Position numbers and translations under genes: made by a program. Shown here in pieces: positions 6,622 to 12,661 of a stretch of DNA of 12,661 bases. Below the pieces are notes generated by a model. That model had not been told where the DNA came from, did not search any database, and saw only the letters and a list, made by a program, of their open reading frames with translations. The stretch spans positions 1-12,661 of the forward strand of contig CAZBSE010000030.1 of the NCBI GenBank assembly GCA_964494385.1, in the 5' to 3' direction. Source of the DNA: CAZBSE01 sp964494385 (GTDB lineage Bacteria; Actinomycetota; Humimicrobiia; Humimicrobiales; Humimicrobiaceae). Every line of letters begins with the position of its first letter. Position 1 is the first letter of the stretch.

Positions 6622-7920
6622 ATGGTAGATGTCCTGCCCCTTAATGGACTTATTTATAATAAAAACAGGATCAGAAATATCTCTGACGTAATTTCTCCTC
6701 CTTATGATGTGATTTCACCTCTTCTCAAAAAAAAATTATATAAACTCGACCCCTGCAATATTATTAATCTGATACTACCCTCCGGGAGCAGCAGAAGCAA
6801 ATATTCTAATGCCAATAAAATCCTCTGCCGCTGGATAGAAAATGATGTCTTAAAATTCGACAGTAAGAGATGCTTTTACATTTTTGAAGAAAGTTATTAC
6901 CTTAATAATAAAAGAAAAAAAATTTTCGGTTTTATCGGTCTTACAAAAATTGAACCTTATAACCGGCTTAAAATAACCCCGCACGAGCAAACATTGCCGG
7001 AGTTTAAGCAGGACAGGCTGAATCTTCTAAAAAGCTGCCGGTCAAACTTTGGTTTTGTATACACTCTTTACAGAGACAGGCAAAATAAAATACTTGATAT
7101 TTTAAAGAACAGCATTAAGGAAAAACCATTTATACATACACAGGCAGAATATGATTCTTCTCTGACTTTTAAAATATGGAGAATTTCAAGAACCCCTGAT
7201 ATAGAAGAAATAAAAAAAATAATGAAGAAAAAGAAACTAATAATAGCCGACGGTCATCACCGCTATGAAACATCTGAATCTTACAGACAGAAAAACAGTT
7301 TTTTAAAAAATAGTAAAGGAAAAGATCTACTTAATCCTGAAAATTTTATACTAACCCTTTATATTGAAAGCAGCCAAAAAGATATTCAGATATATCCCAC
7401 CCACAGAAAAATTAAATTTAAATCTTACCCCGGTCTGGGAAATATATTGGAAATATTAAATAAACATTTTTACATTGATCCGGAAACTTTTAAATCCTAT
7501 GAATATTTAAGCGATAGGCTCCTACATTCAAAATCCAGGAGACTAAAAAGTTTTTACATTTACGGTGAGGACAGAAAACTGTATTTTATTACCTTAAAAT
7601 CATCTTCTTTAATTTCCGGCAATCATATAAAACGGAACAATAAATTTTATTTAAATTTTGATGCGGATATAATAAATAAATTTTTAATGAACAAAATTTC
7701 TAAAAAGCTTGAAATAAAAAAGATTGATTTTTCTCATTCTGTAAATAATGTAATAAAAGAAGTTGACAGCAAGGAATTTGATATCGGAATACTGCTGAGT
7801 TCCCTTACCGTAAAAGAACTGGAAAAAATTTGCATATCAGGAGCTTTAATGCCTCAAAAATCCACTTACTTTTATCCCAAACCTTGCACCGGATTGGTTA
7901 TGTATAAATTCGATAGATAA
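6622..7920 (+). CDS. DUF1015 family protein (COG4198), function unproven
   Basis: This is a 432-residue cytoplasmic protein of the DUF1015 family, close to full family length. Signature segments are ISPPYDVIS (24-32) near the N-terminus, HEQTLPEFKQDRLNLL (121-136) in the middle, and ADGHHRYET (209-217). The DGHHR sequence resembles the DGHHR/GxxR motif of the ParB/sulfiredoxin fold, including archaeal SerK free-serine kinase, so nucleotide binding or phosphotransfer is conceivable; this is inference. The start is backed by AAAGGA seven bases upstream of the ATG, with a consensus promoter at 6527-6555. It is transcribed away from hypB and converges on the PEPCK gene with 55 bases between them. 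No serine biosynthesis gene, which I recall near some relatives, is in the window. Confidence 0.85.
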   Translation: MVDVLPLNGLIYNKNRIRNISDVISPPYDVISPLLKKKLYKLDPCNIINLILPSGSSRSKYSNANKILCRWIENDVLKFDSKRCFYIFEESYYLNNKRKKIFGFIGLTKIEPYNRLKITPHEQTLPEFKQDRLNLLKSCRSNFGFVYTLYRDRQNKILDILKNSIKEKPFIHTQAEYDSSLTFKIWRISRTPDIEEIKKIMKKKKLIIADGHHRYETSESYRQKNSFLKNSKGKDLLNPENFILTLYIESSQKDIQIYPTHRKIKFKSYPGLGNILEILNKHFYIDPETFKSYEYLSDRLLHSKSRRLKSFYIYGEDRKLYFITLKSSSLISGNHIKRNNKFYLNFDADIINKFLMNKISKKLEIKKIDFSHSVNNVIKEVDSKEFDIGILLSSLTVKELEKICISGALMPQKSTYFYPKPCTGLVMYKFDR

Positions 7921-7975
7921 TTCCCCTGTCTAAAACTTCCTGCTGTTTCTATTATTTAAAAAATATACTGTTAAT

Positions 7976-9847
7976 TTAGAATTCCAGGGGAGAAATATAT
8001 TTACCCTTTTTATCTGTCAGCTGTTCCAATCTTGATCTCTGTTCTTTGAGTATTTCAAATAATATATCCGGAACCGCCGGACCCAGTCCCTTATAAATTT
8101 CTATTATCCTATCTATTTTCGAGATGTTTTCAGGAACTCTTAATGTAAATTGTTCTATATATTTTTCACTGTTATATTCTCTATCAAGTACATCTTTAAA
8201 TAACCTTTTAAGATCTTCGTATTCCGGGATAAAACCTGTTCCTATATCTATTGCTTTTACGTCTCCATGAACACGGAGTTCCATCCATTTCAGCCATACT
8301 CTTTTATCGGCTTTTTCATTTAGGTAATTTCCGTTTTTATCCTTCAAAAAATAATTAACACTGAATACTTTTGGAGGATTTTTAAGTAATTTTCCAAATT
8401 TAAGATTAATATCTACATATTTGCCAACAGGAATCGAAAGAAAATCCATATTAGACATCGGATTAAGTTTTCTTACTCCCGTTTTCCCAAGAGTAGCTGC
8501 GGTTGTTTCTGACTCTATGGAAGCGCCCATGCTTACAATCCCATGTTTCCAATTATAAGCTTCAAGGACCGGCACCAGTGTATCAGAATCCCTTCCACCA
8601 TATATTATTCCCCCTATTTTAACTCCTCCGGGATTATCATGATTTACATCAAGGTTGCTTAAATTCTTAAGGTTGATCGTAAATCTTGCATTTTTATGAG
8701 AAGGAGTTATTTCATTGCCTTCTGCATCTTTTTTCCCTTCATGCCAGCTGCCGGAGTGATTCATTCCTTTTGCAGGTACCTTTCCTGGTTTACCTATCCA
8801 GTAAGTCCCCCCACTTTCGGTTACAAGTATATTTGAAAAGATAATTTCATTCGGTTCATTTACAACTTCCCATATTATAGGGTCGTCATCAGGATTAATA
8901 TCCTGTATTATGCCGAATATTCCTATTTCAACGTTAACCGCGTATACCTCATTGCCAATGTTCTTGATATAAGCAATATCGTCTCCTATTATTGTCTCAC
9001 CAGGGATCATTGCCGTAGAAGTTTTACCGCACATTGACGGAAAAGCACCGGTGAAATATGTTACCCTCCCGCCGGGACCGTGTATTCCGGAAATAAACAT
9101 ATGCTCTGTCAACCAGTTTTCTTTTGAGGCTCTGTTTATTCCCAACCGCATCGCCAGTTTTTTATGCCCTATGGTATTTCCTCCGTACTGGGTATTTACA
9201 GAATATACAATATCCTCTTCGGTATCCATGTATATTCTTCTTTTATCTATATTTACACTTACACCATTCTTGATTTCTCCTTCCGAATGTACGAATTGGA
9301 AGTAATCTTTGTAATTTCCAAGTCTTTTGAATTCCTCATACCCGGGCCTATATAAAATAATTTCGGAATGTGCCACATAGCTTGAATCTGTCAATTGTAT
9401 TGCAGGTATTGAAAAATCGGAATTCACCGGTCCCAGACAGAAAAACAGAATATACAGCTGCCTTCCCTTCATTATGTCTTTCATGAGTCCAAAAATCTCT
9501 TTAAGGCCCTTGTCCTTATCAATTATATTTAAGTTATTTCCTAAAGAATCTCCTTTAGGAACCAGAAACCTTGTTTTTTCTTTATCCCTGGCCTGATCAT
9601 AATAACCGTCAAAATGAACCGTATGCCCTTCTATTGAAAGTTTTTTTTCTTCTCCGTCTTTAATCGCTTTCTCTCTGATATAATTAAAATCAAGTTCAGA
9701 ATCATTACAAACAAAAACAGATTCGGGATTCAGGAGTCCTACAAATTTTTCAATAAATTCAAATAAATGCCTGTTTTTTAATTGAATTACTTTTTGGTAG
9801 TCTTCCTTGCTGCACCTGGTTTTTAATTTTTCTAAATCTTTTTCCAT
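7976..9847 (-). CDS. pckG: Phosphoenolpyruvate carboxykinase (GTP)
   Basis: This enzyme interconverts oxaloacetate plus GTP with PEP, CO2 and GDP, the gateway to gluconeogenesis, or in reverse an anaplerotic CO2 fixation. The 623 residues cover the full family length. Visible motifs are YGGNTIGHKK (221-230, with the metal-binding Lys), His249 (the second Mn ligand position), the P-loop GAFPSMCGKTST (267-278) with its reactive Cys273, and IGDDIAYI (287-294) with the Mn-binding Asp. The C-terminal part has NPMSNMDFLSIPVGKY. The P-loop variant SMCGKTS differs from SACGKTN of animal and many bacterial enzymes and, from memory, resembles Thermococcales PEPCK. GGAG six to seven bases before the ATG supports the start. 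It is alone on its strand between DUF1015 and an AT-rich spacer. Confidence 0.96.
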   Translation of the reverse strand: MEKDLEKLKTRCSKEDYQKVIQLKNRHLFEFIEKFVGLLNPESVFVCNDSELDFNYIREKAIKDGEEKKLSIEGHTVHFDGYYDQARDKEKTRFLVPKGDSLGNNLNIIDKDKGLKEIFGLMKDIMKGRQLYILFFCLGPVNSDFSIPAIQLTDSSYVAHSEIILYRPGYEEFKRLGNYKDYFQFVHSEGEIKNGVSVNIDKRRIYMDTEEDIVYSVNTQYGGNTIGHKKLAMRLGINRASKENWLTEHMFISGIHGPGGRVTYFTGAFPSMCGKTSTAMIPGETIIGDDIAYIKNIGNEVYAVNVEIGIFGIIQDINPDDDPIIWEVVNEPNEIIFSNILVTESGGTYWIGKPGKVPAKGMNHSGSWHEGKKDAEGNEITPSHKNARFTINLKNLSNLDVNHDNPGGVKIGGIIYGGRDSDTLVPVLEAYNWKHGIVSMGASIESETTAATLGKTGVRKLNPMSNMDFLSIPVGKYVDINLKFGKLLKNPPKVFSVNYFLKDKNGNYLNEKADKRVWLKWMELRVHGDVKAIDIGTGFIPEYEDLKRLFKDVLDREYNSEKYIEQFTLRVPENISKIDRIIEIYKGLGPAVPDILFEILKEQRSRLEQLTDKKGKYISPLEF

Positions 9848-10186
9848 TATTTTCTCCGGTTATAACTTTTTTAAATCATATTTCTATGTAATATTTACTT
9901 TTATTTTTTTAATAAATAATATTATTTATAAATAAATTAAATTTTTTATAATTATACTAAAAAATACGTTAAATATGTAGATATAAACATAAAATTTTAT
10001 AAAATTTAGGAAAATCTATAAAAATATTAAAAATAAGTTTATTTTTAGCCATATTTTATAAAAATTACTATAATTTAAAATTTTATTCGGCTTATTATTA
10101 AAAACCTATCATTATATACCATATAATATTTTATAAAACTTAATATTTAACGATTACTCTTGATATTAAATCTCAAGCTATGCAGG
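9848..10186. other. 339-base gene-free, extremely AT-rich spacer with palindromes
   Basis: No coding frame or RNA gene is visible. It must hold the PEPCK promoter on the minus strand; the best -10 is TATAAT at 9956..9951, without a convincing -35. The stretch is dense in short symmetric elements: ATAAATAATATTATTTAT (9912-9929, perfect 18-base palindrome), AAATTTTATAAAATTT (9992-10007, perfect), TAAAAATAA-GT-TTATTTTTA (10028-10047) and an imperfect CTTGA...TCAAG repeat (10159-10177). No DnaA-box cluster is seen, so an origin is not supported. A curved or easily melted regulatory region, or a nucleoid-protein site, is possible. Confidence 0.5.
9994..10138. repeat. Three copies of ATTTTATAAAA
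   Basis: The 11-mer ATTTTATAAAA, with the symmetric core TTTTATAAAA, occurs at 9994-10004, 10053-10063 and 10128-10138, all upstream of PEPCK. In DNA this AT-rich some recurrence is expected by chance, so it may have no function. Confidence 0.4.
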
Positions 10187-10651
10187 TTATTTTATAAGAA
10201 ATTTATTCAATTTTCTGATTTTATTAAAATGACCGGATATGGTTGCCCTATTATTTTTTACCTCAGCTAAAATATTGGCAAATCTGCGTCTTTTTTCCTT
10301 AAATATGTATAGATTGTTTTTGTGTTCAGCAAGCTCGTAGTTTATACTTGATATAGCAGCATTCATCCTTGATAAAAATTTATCTTTATCCCTGAAACCA
10401 ATTGTACTTTTATAAGGCATAAGTGATATTCCTAAAATAATTGCAAGTATAGACCCGAAACAAGCACCTATCATCAATCCGGACTTTACAGCCTGGTAAA
10501 TACTTCCCGAAAAGCCCGCCTGTATTTCTCTTATACCGCTTCCCAATACTGCATATAAAATAATTGTAAATATTGGGCAGATTATTATTGCATATAAAAA
10601 TGCAAAAACTATATTAATCGTAATAATTTTTTTAAAACTTATTTGCTTCAT
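10187..10651 (-). CDS. Hypothetical membrane protein with two transmembrane helices and a basic cytoplasmic tail
   Basis: I do not recognise the family. The 154 residues show two hydrophobic helices (about 9-36 and 55-78) joined by a short loop, then a highly charged, probably helical tail (85-154) containing KEKRRRF (118-124). Positive charges before the first helix and after the second predict a hairpin with both ends inside the cell. The second helix is rich in small residues (GACFGS, ILG), suiting helix packing. No enzyme motif is seen. There is no clear Shine-Dalgarno site before the ATG at 10651, and the predicted leader is only about 25 bases. The gene is isolated: palindromic spacer on one side, divergent glycoside hydrolase on the other. 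It is probably real, given the length, the protein-like composition and a matching promoter. Confidence 0.65.
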   Translation of the reverse strand: MKQISFKKIITINIVFAFLYAIIICPIFTIILYAVLGSGIREIQAGFSGSIYQAVKSGLMIGACFGSILAIILGISLMPYKSTIGFRDKDKFLSRMNAAISSINYELAEHKNNLYIFKEKRRRFANILAEVKNNRATISGHFNKIRKLNKFLIK

Positions 10652-10683
10652 TTTCTATGTGAAATTTGTTATATCTGCAATTT

Positions 10684-10712
10684 ATTATAACTTAAGTGCT
10701 TTATTTTCTAAA
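10684..10712 (-). promoter_or_regulatory. Promoter of the two-helix membrane protein gene
   Basis: On the minus strand TTTAGA (10712..10707) is 17 bases from a perfect TATAAT (10689..10684), which lies 32 bases before the ATG. The perfect palindrome AGCTTTTTAAAAAGCT (10736-10751) lies upstream, between this and the divergent GH5 gene. Confidence 0.5.
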
Positions 10713-10841
10713 CATTTTCCCCCCATAACACTTCAAGCTTTTTAAAAAGCTGTGCATATTATTCTTCACCAGTAGCCCTTTTCCTCATATATTATTTACA
10801 GTATAGTTTTTACCAGCATTAAAGGTTTTAAAAATCTTTTC

Positions 10842-10882
10842 TGCTATAATATATTGATGTATGAATTTGTTTTAACTATAAA
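10842..10882 (+). promoter_or_regulatory. Candidate promoters of the GH5 gene
   Basis: Two overlapping possibilities are seen. One is an extended -10, TGCTATAAT (10842-10850), with no good -35. The other is TTGATG (10854-10859) and TATAAA (10877-10882) at a 17-base spacer, 40 bases before the ATG. Only one need be used. Confidence 0.45.
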
Positions 10883-10921
10883 TACTTTTTTAATAATAAT
10901 TTACAATCATGAAAGGGCATC

Positions 10922-12013
10922 ATGTATTACACAGGAGTGAATATCGGTGGCTTATTTTCTCAGAATACAAATTTCTCAAATGAATATCTTAACAGCTTTA
11001 TAAATGAAAACGATATAAAAATAATTTCCGGATGGGGTTTTAACACTATCAGACTACCTGTTGATTATTACTTTTTCGAGAATGATTCCAATCCTTCCGT
11101 CTACGATATGAACAGAATTAAAAGAATCGATGATTTTATAACTCTTGCCGGGAAGTATGATCTAAAAATTATTCTTGATTTTCATAATGTGCCCGGTTTT
11201 ACGTTTGAGGCACATAAGTTGGAATTTAATGATATCTGGGATAAAAATTCACAGAATAGAAAAAGATTCTTAAAAATCCTGGAGTTCTTTTCCGGCAGAT
11301 ATAAGCATCTTGAAAATATCATTTATGAAATCGTCAATGAGCCCGTTGCCCCTGATAATTCTCAATGGCTCGATCTTGCAGAAGAAGCAATCAGTGCCAT
11401 CAGAAAACACGATAAGGATAATTTTATTGTTGCAGAATCAAACCTATGGGGAATGGCAAAGAACTTCAGGAAACTAAAGAAATTTAAAGATGACAGAATA
11501 ATATACAGTTTCCATTTCTACGAACCAGTCCTTGTAACCCACCAATTTGCTCCCTGGGTTCCATTTTACAGCTACTATAAACAAAAAGTTGACTATCCTG
11601 GAAAACCGGTAAATTATTCCGAATCAATAACCAACATGGTGGAAAAGGACAATAAATATTTTGTAAACTTCTTAAGAGACATTGATAAGATATGGAACAA
11701 AGACGAAATATTTAAATTGATTGAACCAGTACTTGAGTTCAGGGACAAACATAATGTTCCTATCCTATGTGGAGAATTCGGATGTATAGTAAAAGCCGAT
11801 AAAGCGATAAGGAGAAGATGGCTGAAAGACGTCATCGATATTTTCAGGGAAAATAATATATCTTATACCTACTGGACATATAAAAATATGGATTTTGGTA
11901 TTTACGATTTTACTGAAGAATACAGGAATAACGAAAACTATGATGCAAAAGACAGAATCGATTCTGGTACCTTAAAAATACTTCAAAGCGGAATAGAACC
12001 GATTGGAAAATAA
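10922..12013 (+). CDS. Glycoside hydrolase family 5 (cellulase-like) enzyme, apparently intracellular
   Basis: This is a (beta/alpha)8 retaining glycosidase of 363 residues acting on beta-linked glycans; the exact substrate (glucan, mannan, glucoside) cannot be told. GH5 motifs occur in order: GFNTIRLPV (39-47), LDFHNVPG (85-92), YEIVNEP (135-141) with acid/base Glu140, YSFHFYEP (195-202) with the conserved His198 and Tyr200, LCGEFG (282-287) with nucleophile Glu285, and YTYWTYKN (315-322) with Trp318 in the substrate site. The protein begins directly with the first barrel strand (TGVNIGG), so there is no signal peptide, carbohydrate-binding or anchoring domain. It would act in the cytoplasm on imported oligosaccharides or an internal glucan. 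AAAGGG lies four bases before the ATG. No transporter or other sugar gene is adjacent; the next gene has its own promoter. Confidence 0.92.
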   Translation: MYYTGVNIGGLFSQNTNFSNEYLNSFINENDIKIISGWGFNTIRLPVDYYFFENDSNPSVYDMNRIKRIDDFITLAGKYDLKIILDFHNVPGFTFEAHKLEFNDIWDKNSQNRKRFLKILEFFSGRYKHLENIIYEIVNEPVAPDNSQWLDLAEEAISAIRKHDKDNFIVAESNLWGMAKNFRKLKKFKDDRIIYSFHFYEPVLVTHQFAPWVPFYSYYKQKVDYPGKPVNYSESITNMVEKDNKYFVNFLRDIDKIWNKDEIFKLIEPVLEFRDKHNVPILCGEFGCIVKADKAIRRRWLKDVIDIFRENNISYTYWTYKNMDFGIYDFTEEYRNNENYDAKDRIDSGTLKILQSGIEPIGK

Positions 12014-12034
12014 TTTATTAATACTTTATCTAAA

Positions 12035-12064
12035 TTGACATTGCTTTAAAAATAAACTTATAAA
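12035..12064 (+). promoter_or_regulatory. Promoter of the DUF5684 gene
   Basis: A perfect -35 TTGACA (12035-12040) is 18 bases from TATAAA (12059-12064), or 17 from TTATAA. The leader to the ATG at 12102 is about 30 bases. The gene is therefore likely a separate transcription unit from GH5. Confidence 0.6.
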
Positions 12065-12101
12065 GATATCAAAGGTTTATAAAATTATGAAGGAGGTTTA
12101 T

Positions 12102-12461
12102 ATGGATTATAGCGATACAATTATAGCAGGATTAACAGTTTTTCTTTATTTTATCTACCTCGCAGTTGCAGTTGTATCAATAGCTGCCCTATGGAAGGTT
12201 TTTACCAAAGCTGGAAAGCCAGGTTGGGCATCAATAATACCCATCTATAATATGATAGTCTTACTGGAAATAACAGGTAAGCCCATATGGTGGTTAATAC
12301 TTTATTTTATCCCTATTGTTAATATTGTAATAACCATAATGGTCGCAGTTGAGCTTTCAAATAAATTTAATAAAAGCTCCGGTTTTGCAGTAGGGCTGAT
12401 ACTGCTGCCTTTTATATTTTATCCAATACTGGGTTTTGGAAGTGCTGAATATAAAGGATAA
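12102..12461 (+). CDS. Small DUF5684-type integral membrane protein
   Basis: This is a 119-residue membrane protein with three predicted helices (about 7-31, 61-82, 95-112). The hallmark is AGKPGWASIIPIYN (37-50) after the first helix, typical of the DUF5684 family of short membrane proteins, some of which are fused to signal-peptidase-like parts in databases. Function is unknown. The frame is open from an ATG at 12087, but that codon overlaps the strong Shine-Dalgarno AAGGAGG (12090-12096), which is spaced five bases from the ATG at 12102, so the later start is right. No catalytic residues are evident. It is transcribed toward the 5S rRNA gene, with hairpins in between. Confidence 0.82.
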   Translation: MDYSDTIIAGLTVFLYFIYLAVAVVSIAALWKVFTKAGKPGWASIIPIYNMIVLLEITGKPIWWLILYFIPIVNIVITIMVAVELSNKFNKSSGFAVGLILLPFIFYPILGFGSAEYKG

Positions 12462-12471
12462 ATATAAATAA

Positions 12472-12487
12472 AGGATAATATTATCCT
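12472..12487. terminator. Perfect palindrome between convergent genes, possible terminator
   Basis: AGGATAATATTATCCT is a perfect 16-base palindrome 10 bases after the DUF5684 stop. On the minus strand it is followed by a T-rich run, so it could end the rRNA transcript. It overlaps the second copy of a direct repeat ATAAAGGATAA (12451-12461 and 12468-12478). Confidence 0.4.
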
Positions 12488-12505
12488 GCTGAAGTAATAA
12501 AAAGC

Positions 12506-12522
12506 TAAAGATCCGATCTTTA
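12506..12522. terminator. Bidirectional hairpin between DUF5684 and 5S rRNA
   Basis: TAAAGAT (12506-12512) and ATCTTTA (12516-12522) form a 7-bp stem with a 3-base loop. On the minus strand it is followed by GCTTTTTATT; on the plus strand an A/T run (AATAAAAATTTTTTAT) follows. It is a plausible, though AU-rich, intrinsic terminator for either direction. Confidence 0.5.
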
Positions 12523-12574
12523 AATAAAAATTTTTTATATTATTTTATTGTAATTTGAATAGAAATAAAAAAAC

Positions 12575-12661
12575 GGTGGCGACCTACTCTCCCATACCAT
12601 AATGGCATAGTACCATCGGCGCTGAAGGGCTTAACTTTTGTGTTCGGGATGGGAACAAGTG
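12575..12661 (-). rRNA. rrf: 5S ribosomal RNA, 3' part
   Basis: Read on the minus strand, this has the conserved 5S core CCCATCCCGAACAC, then AGTTAAGCCC, GCGCCGATGGTACT, and GGGAGAGTAGGTCGCC near the 3' end. About 87 bases are present; the first 25-30 of roughly 117 lie beyond the window. The 3' end is placed just before a run of seven T on the minus strand, so it is uncertain by a few bases. In the usual 16S-23S-5S order, 23S and 16S would lie to the right, upstream on this strand. Confidence 0.95.

Noticed and set aside
9848..10186. Possible replication origin in the AT-rich spacer.
   Set aside because: No TTATCCACA-type DnaA boxes were seen and no dnaA, dnaN or other origin-associated genes are nearby.
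11614..11835. A 73-codon minus-strand frame within the GH5 gene.
   Set aside because: It is an antisense shadow of a conserved catalytic domain with no ribosome site or promoter.
1..12661. CRISPR array, insertion sequence, toxin-antitoxin or defence cassette.
   Set aside because: No regularly spaced repeats, transposase frames, terminal inverted repeats with target duplications, or defence-family motifs were seen on either strand.

Overview
The window is strongly AT-rich chromosomal DNA from an anaerobic bacterium. It is bacterial because it carries sigma70-type promoters, Shine-Dalgarno sites and the 3' part of a bacterial 5S rRNA. The gene content (group 3b [NiFe] hydrogenase, GTP-type PEP carboxykinase) suits a fermentative or gluconeogenic, possibly thermophilic or subsurface lineage. 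I cannot name the organism from sequence alone.

Left part, minus strand (1-6486). The core is a hydrogenase locus read right to left: hypB (nickel insertion GTPase), then the four sulfhydrogenase-type subunits in the order beta (Fe-S), gamma (FAD/NAD(P)/2Fe-2S), delta (small [NiFe] partner) and alpha (large [NiFe] subunit), then an endopeptidase that matures the large subunit. The beta-gamma-delta-alpha order is the hydBGDA order of archaeal group 3b enzymes. Electrons would flow between H2 at the NiFe site in alpha, Fe-S clusters in delta and beta, and FAD/NAD(P) on gamma. The large subunit still ends in a cleavable C-terminal tail after its DPCxxCxxH motif, so the linked protease has a substrate. 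Beyond the protease lie an unknown 89-aa helical protein and a Fur-family regulator cut by the window edge. The fur promoter carries a striking three-half-site palindrome.

Middle (6487-9847). A divergent promoter drives a DUF1015 protein with a DGHHR motif. It converges on a gene for GTP-dependent PEP carboxykinase, a gluconeogenic or anaplerotic enzyme. Upstream of PEPCK is a 339-base gene-free stretch, extremely AT-rich and full of short palindromes.

Right part (10187-12661). It holds a small two-span membrane protein of unknown role (minus strand), a glycoside hydrolase family 5 enzyme without a signal peptide (plus), a small DUF5684 membrane protein (plus), and the 3' end of a 5S rRNA gene (minus). 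An rRNA operon therefore probably continues to the right. Two hairpins lie between the convergent DUF5684 and 5S transcripts.

Several long open frames start too early. The better starts, chosen from Shine-Dalgarno sites, are given for the hydrogenase beta and delta subunits and the DUF5684 protein, and an alternative TTG start is offered for the protease. I found no CRISPR array, transposon, tRNA or defence system. The most unusual signals are the nested palindromes at the fur promoter, the loss of a usual Fur metal ligand, the DUF1015 motif, and the palindrome-rich spacer.
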